Origin: Zhaonella formicivorans
GTDB lineage: Bacteria; Bacillota; DUOV01; Zhaonellaceae
Direction of reading: 5' to 3'
Assembly: GCF_004353525.1 (NCBI RefSeq)
Contig: NZ_CP085524.1
Coordinates: 1-64,000, forward strand
Length of the DNA stretch: 64,000 bases
The notes below the pieces were generated by a model. That model was given only the letters and a program-made list of their open reading frames with translations, had not been told where the DNA came from and did not search any database. The translations under genes were made by a program, and so were the position numbers. This document shows, piece by piece, positions 52,628-60,983 of the stretch. Within the stretch, counting starts at the first letter, position 1. Each line of letters begins with the position of its first letter.

Positions 52628-54145
52628 ATGCGCGCGCTTTTAAGTGTATCTGATAAGACCGGAATTGTAGAGTTGGCCAGGGAACTGGTGAGTTTGGGTT
52701 ACCAGGTTCTTTCCACCGGAGGAACAGCAAAAACATTGCAGGAACACAATATACCGGTGACTCCTGTCAGCCAGGCTACAGGTTTTCCTGAAATACTGGA
52801 AGGCAGAGTGAAGACTTTGCATCCCAAAATCCACGGAGGAATCCTGGCCAAGCGCACACCGGACCATTTGAAACAATTGGCTACAAACGAAATTGAGCCT
52901 ATTGATATTGTAGTAGTCAACCTCTATCCTTTTAAGGAGACCATTGCGAGGTCCGATGTTACATTAGAAGAAGCTATTGAAAACATCGACATCGGCGGCC
53001 CTGCCATGGTCAGAGCTGCTGCCAAAAACCACGAATATGTTACTGTCATCGTTAACCCGGCCAGGTATCCCGAAGTTTTATCCCAGCTGCGGGAGCAGGG
53101 AGAAGTATCCCTGGCTTTAAGACGGGAGTTGGCCTATGAGGCTTTCCGGCACACCGCTGAATATGACTTGATGATAAGCCAATATCTGGGAGATTTAATT
53201 GGTTGCGAAAAATTCCCACCCATTTTCAGTTTAACAGGCGAAAAAGTTCAGGACCTGCGCTACGGGGAAAACCCGCATCAAAATGCGGCTTTTTACCGCA
53301 CAGAAAACTCGGGGCTGGCTGCGGCCAAGCAGCTGCAGGGCAAAGAGCTGTCTTTCAACAATATCATGGATTTAGAGGCGGCATGGAATATAGTTAAGGA
53401 GTTTAGCGAACCGGCATGCGCTATCATCAAGCATACCAACCCCTGCGGTGTGGCTATAGCGGCAACATTGGCTGAGGCCTATACAAAAGCTCATGAGGCC
53501 GACCCTGTTTCAGCTTTTGGAGGTATTGTGGGTTTTAACCGGATTGTTGACGGCCCCACTGCCAGTGAGTTAATTAAAACATTTTTAGAAGCTGTTGCCG
53601 CACCGGGTTATACTCCGGAGGCACTGGAGATTTTAGGCGGGAAGCCTAACCTGCGGGTAATGTCTGTACCAGCCGGACAGGGACGAGAGTTACAATTGGA
53701 TATTAAAAAGGTCAGCGGCGGCTTTTTAGTCCAAGATAAAGATATAGAACTTTATTCCGGTGACTGGAAGTGGGTAACTACGAAGAAAGCTTCTCCTGAT
53801 TTAATTAAGGATTTGGAATTTGCCTGGAAAGTGGTGAAACACGTTAAATCCAATGCCATTGTTACGGCTAAAGGTGGAGTTACAACGGGTATCGGACCTG
53901 GCCAAACCAACCGGGTAGGAGCGGCGAAAATTGCGCTGGAGCAGGCCGGGGATAAAGCCAGGGGGGGAGTTTTAGCCTCCGATGCTTTTTTCCCCTTCCG
54001 CGACACGGTGGACCTGGCAGCAAAGTACGGTATCTCTGCTATAGTTCAGCCCGGCGGCTCTGTGAAGGATGAGGAATCAATTGCAGCCTGCAACGAGCAC
54101 GGCATAGCCATGGCCTTTACAGGCATGAGACACTTCAAGCACTAA
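52628..54145 (+). CDS. purH: Bifunctional AICAR transformylase / IMP cyclohydrolase
   Basis: Last two steps to IMP. The 505-residue protein has the N-terminal cyclohydrolase ([50 protein letters not shown], to about 190) and C-terminal transformylase ([15 protein letters not shown] near 215; [11 protein letters not shown] with the catalytic Lys-His near 265; ending [14 protein letters not shown]). The last 12 bases of the coding region take part in an inverted repeat. It starts at ATG 52628 after GGAGGTGATAAA. Confidence 0.98.
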   Translation: MRALLSVSDKTGIVELARELVSLGYQVLSTGGTAKTLQEHNIPVTPVSQATGFPEILEGRVKTLHPKIHGGILAKRTPDHLKQLATNEIEPIDIVVVNLYPFKETIARSDVTLEEAIENIDIGGPAMVRAAAKNHEYVTVIVNPARYPEVLSQLREQGEVSLALRRELAYEAFRHTAEYDLMISQYLGDLIGCEKFPPIFSLTGEKVQDLRYGENPHQNAAFYRTENSGLAAAKQLQGKELSFNNIMDLEAAWNIVKEFSEPACAIIKHTNPCGVAIAATLAEAYTKAHEADPVSAFGGIVGFNRIVDGPTASELIKTFLEAVAAPGYTPEALEILGGKPNLRVMSVPAGQGRELQLDIKKVSGGFLVQDKDIELYSGDWKWVTTKKASPDLIKDLEFAWKVVKHVKSNAIVTAKGGVTTGIGPGQTNRVGAAKIALEQAGDKARGGVLASDAFFPFRDTVDLAAKYGISAIVQPGGSVKDEESIAACNEHGIAMAFTGMRHFKH

Positions 54146-54216
54146 TGAGTCAGGGGACGGTTCTCTGACTCATTAGTGCTTGAATAGTGAGTCAGAGAAC
54201 CGTCCCCTGACTCATT
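54134..54216 (+). repeat. Overlapping inverted repeats (alternative hairpins) between purH and purD
   Basis: Hairpin A: TTCAAGCACTAATGAGTCAG (54134-54153) pairs exactly with CTGACTCATTAGTGCTTGAA (54165-54184). Hairpin B: 54144-54172 pairs exactly over 29 bp with 54188-54216 and is followed by TTTTTT. The two share sequence and cannot form together. The core GGGGACGGTTCTCTGACTCA is of the REP type seen in many Firmicutes. Hairpin B would be a strong terminator or attenuator within the operon. Confidence 0.75.
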
Positions 54217-54220
54217 TTTT

Positions 54221-54260
54221 GAGCTGAAAGCCGATGGCTGACGGCCAGTGGCCTATTACA
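54221..54260 (+). repeat. Short heptamer-type repeat before purD
   Basis: GCTGAAA, GCCGATG, GCTGACG, GCCAGTG, GCCTATT follow in exact 7-base register from 54224, ending just before the AAAGGAGG ribosome site of purD. Confidence 0.6.
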
Positions 54261-54276
54261 ACAAAGGAGGTTTAAC

Positions 54277-55539
54277 ATGAAAATACTAGTTGTGGGTGGC
54301 GGTGGCAGGGAGCATGCGCTGGTCTGGAAGTTGGCCCAGAGCCCTAAAGTAACCAATATTTACTGTGCTCCTGGAAACGGAGGGATCTGCCAAACTGCGA
54401 AATGTGTCCCTATTGCTGCCGAAAATATAGAGGGATTGGTCCGCTTTGCTCTGGAGCAGAAGATAGACCTGACCGTGGTGGGACCAGAGGCTCCGTTGGT
54501 TTTAGGGATCGCTGAACTTTTTCAAGCCCATGGCCTGCGTATTTTTGCTCCCACCGGCAGGGCTGCTGCCATCGAAGGAAGTAAAGGTCTGGCAAAAGAT
54601 TTAATGTACAAGTACCATATTCCTACGGCGAGATACGGCGTCTTTGAGGAGCCGGAAATGGCCAAACTCTACATCCGAGATAACGGAGTTCCATGCGTGG
54701 TGAAAGCTGATGGGCTGGCTGCCGGTAAAGGGGTAATTGTAGCTATGACCATGGAGGAAGCCTGTCGGGCAGTTGATTCCTTCATGAATGAGCTAAGTTT
54801 GGGGGTAGCCGGTTCCAAAGTGGTGATTGAAGAGTTTTTGGTCGGAGAAGAAGTCAGCGTCATGGCTTTTACCGATGGAAAAACCGTCAAGCCTATGGTG
54901 TGGGCGCAGGACCATAAAAGGGTTTACGACGGTGACCAGGGGCCTAATACGGGAGGGATGGGGGCCTATTCGCCGCCCAAAATGTACACCCCTGAGTTAG
55001 ACAAACAAATAACAGAAACTATTTTACAGCCTGTAATCGAAGGTTTAACCTGGGAAAACAGATTTTATCAGGGTGTCATCTATGCCGGATTGATGTTGAC
55101 TGCAGGTGGTCCAAAAGTGCTGGAGTTCAATGCCCGCTTCGGCGACCCCGAAACCCAGGCAGTTTTAATGCGGTTAGAGACGGATTTAGTCGACATAATC
55201 GAAGCCATCCTGGAAGGGAGGCTGGCAGAAACCTCCGTTACCTGGCGGGATGAAGCTGCAGCCTGTGTTGTCCTCGCCTCGGGTGGGTATCCCGGCAGCT
55301 ATCGGAAAGGATTGTCCATCACCGGGCTGGAAAGCATTCAGGATCCGGATGTACAAATTTTTCATGCAGGCACTGCCATTAAAGACGGCCAAGTTGTCAC
55401 ATCAGGGGGAAGAGTCCTGGGAGTAACTGCCTTAGGTGCTGATGTACGGGAGGCTTTATCCAAAGCTTACCGGGCTGTAGAAAAAATCAACTTTCCCGAT
55501 ATGCATTACAGAAAGGATATCGGCTACAGGGCTTTATAA
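54277..55539 (+). CDS. purD: Phosphoribosylamine--glycine ligase
   Basis: Second step of purine synthesis (GAR formation). The 420-residue ATP-grasp enzyme has KILVVGGGGREHALVWKLA at the start, VVGPEAPLVLGIAELF near 68, VVKADGLAAGKGVIVA near 140, and the signature LEFNARFGDPETQAVLMRLE near 285. ATG 54277 follows AAAGGAGGTTTAAC. It is the last gene of the pur operon; a strong terminator follows. Order purEBCFMNHD is as in Bacillus-type operons with purK, purS, purQ and purL missing. Confidence 0.98.
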   Translation: MKILVVGGGGREHALVWKLAQSPKVTNIYCAPGNGGICQTAKCVPIAAENIEGLVRFALEQKIDLTVVGPEAPLVLGIAELFQAHGLRIFAPTGRAAAIEGSKGLAKDLMYKYHIPTARYGVFEEPEMAKLYIRDNGVPCVVKADGLAAGKGVIVAMTMEEACRAVDSFMNELSLGVAGSKVVIEEFLVGEEVSVMAFTDGKTVKPMVWAQDHKRVYDGDQGPNTGGMGAYSPPKMYTPELDKQITETILQPVIEGLTWENRFYQGVIYAGLMLTAGGPKVLEFNARFGDPETQAVLMRLETDLVDIIEAILEGRLAETSVTWRDEAAACVVLASGGYPGSYRKGLSITGLESIQDPDVQIFHAGTAIKDGQVVTSGGRVLGVTALGADVREALSKAYRAVEKINFPDMHYRKDIGYRAL

Positions 55540-55549
55540 AGCATATCGC

Positions 55550-55597
55550 AAAAATAAAAGACATCGCCGGAAACCCGCCGATGTCTTTTATTTTTTT
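55550..55597. terminator. Bidirectional terminator between purD and metQ
   Basis: AAAAATAAAAGACATCG (55550-55566) and CGATGTCTTTTATTTTT (55579-55595) pair perfectly over 17 bp, with A- and T-rich ends suiting both convergent operons. Confidence 0.9.
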
Positions 55598-56438
55598 ACT
55601 CTGCAGTAGGCACTACAGCGCCTTGGTATTTTTCTTCGATAAATTGCTTAATTTCAGGGGAAGTCAGTACTTCATTCAAAGCCTTGATTTCTTCCCGGTT
55701 TTCGTCGCCTTTGCGGATAGCAACAACGTTAGCGTAAGTTTTAGCAGCTAAAGAATCTTTGCTTTCAGAGATGATAGCATCTTTAGCAGGGCTTAAGCCT
55801 GCGTCGATTGCATAGTTGCCGTTAATTATGGCAGCGGTTACGTCAGGCAACGCCCTGGTGAGCTGGGCTGCTTCCAACTCCACTATTTCTACTTTCACAG
55901 TGTACTCGGCGATATCATTTTTTGTGGCTTTCAGGTTATTTGCATCCTTTAATTTCAAGATGCCGTTATCCTGTAAAAGCAGCAGCGCTCTGGCTTCGTT
56001 GGTTACATCATTTGGTACGGCGATTTTATCCCCGTCTTTCAGCTCGTCCAGAGATTTAATCTTCTGGGAGTATAGGCCCATTGGTTCATAGTGTACTGCT
56101 ACAGTGTGTGTCAAATCCAATTTGTTTTCTTTGGTGAAATCCTCTAAATAAGGCACGTGCTGGAAAAAGTTGGCATCCAGACTGCCATCGGCTAAGGCTG
56201 TGTTAGGCGTTACGTAATCGGTGAAAACTTTGATCTCCAGTTCAATGCCTTTTGCAGCCAACAGTTCTTTGGCTTTTTCCAGAATTTCAGCATGAGGTAC
56301 AGGAGTGGCTCCTACCACCAATTTAGTTGTTTCTTGCTTTTCTGTTTCCTGGCTAACTGTTTCTTGCTTATCTCCGCAGCCAGCAAGTAAACCCAAAGAC
56401 AAACCCAGGATTAAAATAATGAGCAACGCTTTTTTCAC
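55596..56438 (-). CDS. metQ: Methionine ABC transporter substrate-binding lipoprotein MetQ
   Basis: A 280-residue lipoprotein of the NlpA/MetQ family that binds methionine outside the cell. The signal peptide MKKALLIILILGLSLGLLAGC ends in a lipobox with Cys 21. Domain marks are LVVGATPVPHAEILEKAKE near 44, GIELEIKVFTDYVTPNTALADG (about 69-90), DANFFQHVPYLEDF near 93 and AVHYEPMGLYSQKI near 116. It is last in the metNIQ unit behind a SAM-I riboswitch, which fixes the substrate as methionine or a related compound. Confidence 0.96.
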   Translation of the reverse strand: MKKALLIILILGLSLGLLAGCGDKQETVSQETEKQETTKLVVGATPVPHAEILEKAKELLAAKGIELEIKVFTDYVTPNTALADGSLDANFFQHVPYLEDFTKENKLDLTHTVAVHYEPMGLYSQKIKSLDELKDGDKIAVPNDVTNEARALLLLQDNGILKLKDANNLKATKNDIAEYTVKVEIVELEAAQLTRALPDVTAAIINGNYAIDAGLSPAKDAIISESKDSLAAKTYANVVAIRKGDENREEIKALNEVLTSPEIKQFIEEKYQGAVVPTAE

Positions 56439-56463
56439 TTTGTTTTTCCCCCTTACAATTCTT

Positions 56464-57138
56464 TTATTTTTTATTTACTTTGCCTGAGAGGCTTTCACCC
56501 AACATTTGAATCAGTTGAACCATTACAATTAAGATGATAATTGTGATCAGCAAGATGCCGTCTTCACGCCGGTAATATCCGAAGCGCATGGCTAAATCCC
56601 CTAAACCGCCTCCGCCTACAAAACCGGCCATGGCTGAATAACCGATTAAAGTGATGGTGGTAATTGTAGCTCCTAGAATCAGCGAAGCCATTGCTTCCGG
56701 AAGCAGCACTTTGGTAATGATCTGCCATGGAGTGGCCCCCATGGACAGGGCTGCTTCAATAATACCCCATTCAATTTCTTTCAGGGATGTTTCCACCATT
56801 CTGGCCACAAATGGAATTGCTCCCACCGTCAGTGGAACAGTTGCCCCCATGGTGCCGATAGATGAGCCTACAATTGCCCGCGTAAATGGAATGATTGCTA
56901 CCAGCAAGATGATGAATGGCAGGGAGCGGGCTGCGTTGATGACAGCGCCTAGCACCAGATTGACAAATTTATTTTCCAGAATATGGCCCGGCGAGGTTGT
57001 TACCAGAATGATCCCCAGCGGTATGCCAAGAATATGGGAAAAAATGACTGACAAAATTACCATCTGAAGCGTTTGGACAAAGGCAACCGCTACTTGAGGG
57101 CCGATATCGGCCAGATACTGCATGAGAGATTCAATCAT
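56464..57138 (-). CDS. metI: Methionine ABC transporter permease MetI
   Basis: A 224-residue inner-membrane permease with five to six hydrophobic segments. The binding-protein-dependent transport signature lies near residues 125-160 ([30 protein letters not shown], in two adjoining motifs), and [22 protein letters not shown] near 180 is typical of MetI. It overlaps metN by 8 bp and precedes metQ by 25 bp in one minus-strand operon. Confidence 0.96.
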   Translation of the reverse strand: MIESLMQYLADIGPQVAVAFVQTLQMVILSVIFSHILGIPLGIILVTTSPGHILENKFVNLVLGAVINAARSLPFIILLVAIIPFTRAIVGSSIGTMGATVPLTVGAIPFVARMVETSLKEIEWGIIEAALSMGATPWQIITKVLLPEAMASLILGATITTITLIGYSAMAGFVGGGGLGDLAMRFGYYRREDGILLITIIILIVMVQLIQMLGESLSGKVNKK

Positions 57139-58159
57139 TGGTTAACACCTCTACTTTCAACCCCTGTTGCTTTAAGTAGGAGATAGCCTGAGCGGTATTC
57201 CCCGGTTGGCCGGCAAGCTGCACCGTTAAGGTGCCGAAAATTGTATCCTTAATATGGTCAATATTGCCATAAAGGATGTTAGCTTTGATATTAAAGGTTT
57301 GCACCAGGTTGGATATTACCGGTTCCCCTGCTGAATCGCCAATAAAGGAAATCCGGATTAACTGGCTGTTTGCTTTTTCACCGTTTTGCCGCTTGGTCAC
57401 AACTTCGGGAATTTCTGTGTTAATTATGCTTTTTACGAATTCCCGGGCGGTTGCAGTTCTGGGATTGGTAAACAGCTCCAAAACCGGCCCGGTTTCAGCA
57501 ATTTTACCGTCCGCAATCACTGCTACCGAGTCGCAGATTGACTTGATAACCGACATCTCGTGAGTAATGATTACAATAGTCAGCTTGAGCTGCTGGTTGA
57601 TGCTCCTCAGCAGTTTCAGGATAGACTCGGTGGTTTGCGGATCTAAGGCTGATGTTGCTTCATCGCATAACAGCACTTTCGGGTCATTGGCCAGTGCTCG
57701 GGCAATGCCCACTCGCTGTTTTTGACCGCCGCTGAGCTGTGAGGGGTAAGCATTGGCTTTATCGCTTAAACCTACCAGTTCTAAAAGCTGGGTTACTTTA
57801 GCGTTGATCTTTGCCCTATCCTTAATACCGGCAATTTCTAAGGGGAAGGCCACGTTCTCGGCTACGGTGCGGGACCAGAGCAGATTGAAGTGCTGAAAGA
57901 TCATGCCTATATTGCGTCGGGCCAGGCGCAACTCGCTCGCCGATAGACTTGTCATATCTTGTCCGTCCACAATTACCTTTCCTTCTGTTGGCCTTTCCAG
58001 CATGTTCAGGCACCTGATCAAAGTGCTCTTTCCTGCACCGCTTAAGCCGATAATCCCAAAGATCTCTCCCTGTTTAATTTTCAGGTCTATTCCATCTAAG
58101 GCCAGCACGGAACCTTTACCTTTGCCGTAGATCTTTTTTAAGCCTGCAATTTCAATCAT
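57131..58159 (-). CDS. metN: Methionine ABC transporter ATP-binding protein MetN
   Basis: A 342-residue ATPase of the methionine importer. Walker [19 protein letters not shown] near 38, signature [16 protein letters not shown] near 140, Walker [14 protein letters not shown] near 160. The C-terminal NIL domain (about 265-342: [18 protein letters not shown]...) is the methionine-sensing regulatory part found in MetN. ATG 58159 with AAGAGGAAATGCA upstream is chosen; upstream in-frame codons lie in the leader. A SAM-I riboswitch precedes it. Confidence 0.97.
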   Translation of the reverse strand: MIEIAGLKKIYGKGKGSVLALDGIDLKIKQGEIFGIIGLSGAGKSTLIRCLNMLERPTEGKVIVDGQDMTSLSASELRLARRNIGMIFQHFNLLWSRTVAENVAFPLEIAGIKDRAKINAKVTQLLELVGLSDKANAYPSQLSGGQKQRVGIARALANDPKVLLCDEATSALDPQTTESILKLLRSINQQLKLTIVIITHEMSVIKSICDSVAVIADGKIAETGPVLELFTNPRTATAREFVKSIINTEIPEVVTKRQNGEKANSQLIRISFIGDSAGEPVISNLVQTFNIKANILYGNIDHIKDTIFGTLTVQLAGQPGNTAQAISYLKQQGLKVEVLTND

Positions 58160-58201
58160 TGCATTTCCTCTTTTCTTAAGAAAAGTTAGTTTCCAACAAA
58201 T

Positions 58202-58371
58202 AAAAAACCTTTTCCGCACAGGCAGAAAAGGTTTACATTCCTGTAACTCTCATCTGCCAGAACAACGTTCTGCAGGAATTGGCACCGTGCCAATTAAGAG
58301 GTTATCACCCCTGAAGTGGTCGGTTGCCGGGCGTCATCGGGCCAGTCCCTCAACCTACTCTTGATAAGAGC
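58202..58371 (-). promoter_or_regulatory. SAM-I riboswitch (S-box) with terminator
   Basis: On the minus strand the leader begins CTCTTATCAAGAGTAGGTTG, with GAGGGACTGGCCCGATGA, CCCGGCAACCGACC and GGTGATAACCTC in order, then CAGATGAGAG, the conserved S-box elements. The terminator (58202-58233: AACCTTTTC pairing with GAAAAGGTT, then a U-run) lies directly after. High SAM should stop transcription of metNIQ. Confidence 0.97.
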
Positions 58372-58395
58372 GTTACTTTTATTTAACTGAAACCT

Positions 58396-58424
58396 ATAAT
58401 AGCACATTACGGGTATTGGGTCAA
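58396..58424 (-). promoter_or_regulatory. SigA promoter of metNIQ
   Basis: On the minus strand TTGACC (58419-58424) and TATTAT (58396-58401) are 17 bp apart, about 25 bp before the riboswitch start. The IS element inserted only 7 bp further upstream. Confidence 0.75.
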
Positions 58425-58616
58425 TTGCTTTATTTTTACGATAGTGTCAAGTAACTGTAGGATTTTTTACGAGATAAATTCACCTATCCGGTTCAGAGCG
58501 GTAGCCTCGTTGTAAATTTGCCTGATATTTTTTGATTAATTTTTGAATTATATGGTTGTATTGCTAATATTTTACTATGAAGATACATATTATTTCTGGT
58601 TGCCCTTAGCACAGGT

Positions 58617-60017
58617 CTACGCAGTAGCGGCTAGTGCCCTGAGGGCCTTGGTCAATGGACTCTGGGGTCCTTTCAGGATGGGCATATTCCGAATCATTTC
58701 TATTGCCACGTTCCTTTGGATTGTTCTCTTGGCCCTTTTTAGTTTTTCTGCGTCTACCTGTAACGCTTTTACCGGTTGTTTTTGCTGGGCCAGGTATATT
58801 TCCTTTATATTTAACCCGTTGGCTTTGGCTGCCCGAAGGCTGGCCATTTGTTCGGCTCCTGCTTTGCTCCATCCCCCTGGCCGATTGCTTAATCTGGCAG
58901 ATAGTATATGGCTTACGTGTCCTTCTGCGCTGCATCCCTGCACTTCTTCACGGTATCGGTTACGCGCTTCTATCCCATCCCACTGCCCCCGAATGTACCG
59001 CTTCGTTTTTGTAATCGCTTTCTGGCGCTCTGGACGGAGTTTTTGGGCTTTATCCAATACAACCATTACTTTTTCCAAGTCACTGCGCTTTATATGTTCC
59101 CAAAGGGCTGCTTGTAGTTTGGGCTCAGGGCCTACAGCGGCTATTATATATTTGCTCAGGTGGAAGAGGTCAAGTATAAATATGGACTTGGGTATTATTT
59201 CTGTTCCGCTGCGAATCCACGCTGCTCCGTCCCCGTTTATATAAATCCTTTCTATCTGGTCTAGTTCATATTGCTTTTCTATATAGTCAAGGACAGCAAA
59301 CCATAAGTCGTCAATGGTCTTGTACGGTCCGCTGAAATAGCGGGCATTCCGGAGCCGGTTCCTACCCCGGCTTGCTTTTTCTATTCCTTCATGTACATAG
59401 ATCAACGGTATTTGCATCCGTCCCTTTTTTCCCCACTGGGCTACGTGGTCCTCGTCTGCTTCTATGTACAAAATCCTCACCCTTCGCTTTTGCGCAGGTA
59501 TTATATCATCGCTACTCAAGGGCACTTTAATTCTGTCTATGGTATTCTTGACTGTCTGTCCACTCAAACTTTCTCCCCATCCGTACTGCTCCGGCCCTCT
59601 GCCGCTACGACGGTAAGATTGTTCGGTAGCCATGTCAGCCAATACGGACTTAGCTGCTGCATCCACCCGCATGTGTGGTGTATATCCGGCATAGTCGTCA
59701 ACTAAATGAGCGTAGGATTGGGTTTCTTTATGGTAAAAGTAGGTACGATGATAGCTCATTTCTCCAAAGACTGTGACCACATGTTTCTCTTCTTGACGCC
59801 GCTCAACCACCCAACCGGGACGTTCTTCCCGGTGCTCAACCAGATAAGCATCCTGGGTTTCCAGGACCATCTTCAGTATGTCTTTTCCCAATTGGTTAAG
59901 GATCTCTTTAACCTTGATTTCCAACTCCGGATATGTGATTTTTCTCTCTAAAGCCTCAATTACGTTTTCCCCAACCAGCAGGAATTTATCCCATAAGTGT
60001 TGAATTATCTTTTCCAT
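58617..60017 (-). CDS. ISLre2 family transposase (UPF0236)
   Basis: A 466-residue transposase. Marks of the family are VTVFGEMSYHRTYFYHKETQ near 82, SYRRSGRGPEQYGWGESLSGQTV (about 135-157, two parts), YIEADEDHVAQWGKKG near 185, RIYINGDGAAWIRSGTEIIP near 260 and ILDLFHLSKYI near 283; the acidic residues in EADEDH and NGDGAAW are likely catalytic. No frameshift or stop interrupts it. The ATG at 60017 is preceded by GAGGTGAGGTCTT, a ribosome site that lies in a 12-bp inverted repeat. Confidence 0.94.
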   Translation of the reverse strand: MEKIIQHLWDKFLLVGENVIEALERKITYPELEIKVKEILNQLGKDILKMVLETQDAYLVEHREERPGWVVERRQEEKHVVTVFGEMSYHRTYFYHKETQSYAHLVDDYAGYTPHMRVDAAAKSVLADMATEQSYRRSGRGPEQYGWGESLSGQTVKNTIDRIKVPLSSDDIIPAQKRRVRILYIEADEDHVAQWGKKGRMQIPLIYVHEGIEKASRGRNRLRNARYFSGPYKTIDDLWFAVLDYIEKQYELDQIERIYINGDGAAWIRSGTEIIPKSIFILDLFHLSKYIIAAVGPEPKLQAALWEHIKRSDLEKVMVVLDKAQKLRPERQKAITKTKRYIRGQWDGIEARNRYREEVQGCSAEGHVSHILSARLSNRPGGWSKAGAEQMASLRAAKANGLNIKEIYLAQQKQPVKALQVDAEKLKRAKRTIQRNVAIEMIRNMPILKGPQSPLTKALRALAATA

Positions 60018-60088
60018 AAGACCTCACCTCTCGAGTCTTTTTGCCTTAGGGCTTAAGGCTCCGTCTTTCGCCAGACGGTGAGGTCTTA
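60017..60088 (-). promoter_or_regulatory. Inverted repeat covering the transposase ribosome site
   Basis: TAAGACCTCACC (60017-60028) and GGTGAGGTCTTA (60077-60088) are exact 12-bp complements. In the transposase transcript the stem hides the Shine-Dalgarno sequence next to the ATG. A smaller stem CCGTCT/AGACGG (60061-60078) overlaps one arm. IS elements often use such folds to stop translation of read-through RNA. Confidence 0.6.
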
Positions 60089-60268
60089 TTTCTTTCCCCT
60101 GCCCTTTTTTTCCTGCAGGGTATCCTACAGTAATTTTACACTAACATTTTTACTTTTGCCAAATGTTCAAAACAGATTTTGGGATTCACATCTACTAATG
60201 CTTTTGGAAGGAAAACCGATATTTGCAGCGAATTAATGAGTATAACAATATGACGAGGGGGTTGCACC

Positions 60269-60478
60269 GTGTTTGGTTTTTTGCCTAGCATAGGGCCATG
60301 GGAGTTAATACTCATTTTGGCTATTGCTTTAATAATCTTCGGTCCAGGCAAACTGCCTGAAGTTGGAAAGGCTATTGGTAAAGGGCTAAGAGAATTCAAA
60401 AACGCCGCTTCCCAGGTTACTGATCAGCTTAACACTGAAGTTACGGAGGAGCCGAAAAAAGAGGAGAAACAAAGTTAA
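60269..60478 (+). CDS. tatA: Twin-arginine translocase subunit TatA/TatE
   Basis: A 69-residue membrane protein that forms the pore of the Tat export system for folded, often cofactor-bearing proteins. It has one N-terminal membrane helix (about 10-25: [23 protein letters not shown], read in two parts) with the [20 protein letters not shown] hinge and amphipathic helix typical of TatA, then a charged tail. GTG start at 60269 follows GACGAGGGGGTTGCACC. No tatC is adjacent. Monocistronic, with its own terminator. Confidence 0.95.
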   Translation: MFGFLPSIGPWELILILAIALIIFGPGKLPEVGKAIGKGLREFKNAASQVTDQLNTEVTEEPKKEEKQS

Positions 60479-60489
60479 TTTGACCTTAT

Positions 60490-60520
60490 CCCGTTCTTAA
60501 ACAAAAGAGCGGGTTTTTTT
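60490..60520 (+). terminator. Terminator after tatA
   Basis: CCCGTTCTT (60490-60498) pairs with AAGAGCGGG (60505-60513) over 9 bp including one G-U, followed by TTTTTTT. Confidence 0.85.
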
Positions 60521-60609
60521 ATAAACCCGGCCCAAAACAAGGATTAAACAGAAAATTGTAGAAAATAAAAGGTTAAATTATGGATATAATTTGGTTAGGA
60601 GAGGGTGCC

Positions 60610-60915
60610 ATGGCCTATCACAGCAGACTCAAGGATAAATTTATTGACGAACTGTTTGAGGCAATTCTGCTTTTAGAAGATGAAGAGGAATGCTACCGTT
60701 TTTTTGAGGATATTTGTACAGTTGCTGAGTTAAAATCCCTGGCACAGCGGTTGGCGGTAGCGAAGATGCTCCAAGAGGACTATACGTATACTACCATCGC
60801 TGAGGAAACGGGCGCCAGCACGGCAACTATCAGCAGGGTGAAAAGGTGCCTGAATTACGGCGCAGACGGTTACAAACTGGTGCTAAAAAGACTGAAAAGC
60901 AAAAAAAGTAATTGA
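60610..60915 (+). CDS. YerC/YecD family TrpR-related protein
   Basis: A 101-residue all-helical DNA-binding protein. AELKSLAQRLAVAKMLQED near 43 and YTTIAEETGASTATISRVKRCL near 63 (helix-turn-helix) are the hallmarks of the YerC/TrpR superfamily. ATG 60610 follows AGGAGAGGGTGCC; the in-frame upstream ATG 60580 overlaps the sequence TATAAT (60585-60590), a likely -10 box. It lies directly before the his genes; YerC proteins are predicted regulators of histidine synthesis in some Firmicutes, and the context here agrees. Confidence 0.9.
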   Translation: MAYHSRLKDKFIDELFEAILLLEDEEECYRFFEDICTVAELKSLAQRLAVAKMLQEDYTYTTIAEETGASTATISRVKRCLNYGADGYKLVLKRLKSKKSN

Positions 60916-60940
60916 CAGTGAGTTGAAGCGGTGGTATTAT
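60912..60940 (+). promoter_or_regulatory. SigA promoter of the his operon
   Basis: TTGACA (60912-60917) and TATTAT (60935-60940) are exactly 17 bp apart. The -35 box overlaps the stop codon of the YerC-like gene. Confidence 0.75.
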
Positions 60941-60983
60941 TGCGTTAATACTTTAACTTATTAAAGCGCTAGAGGTGCTGCCA

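Larger units (their letters stand above)
58440..60145 (-). mobile_element. ISLre2-family insertion sequence, apparently intact (1706 bp)
   Basis: One transposase gene is flanked by 24-bp imperfect terminal inverted repeats (58440-58463 and 60122-60145; 20 of 24 bases match). Both ends are bordered by the same 8 bases ATTTTTAC (58432-58439 and 60146-60153), a target-site duplication. Between left end and transposase stop (58464-58616) nothing else is seen. The clean ends and full reading frame suggest a recent insertion. Confidence 0.9.

Noticed and set aside
58543-59244. 233-codon open frame antisense to the transposase
   Set aside because: Shadow of the ISLre2 transposase; the opposite strand carries the conserved family motifs.
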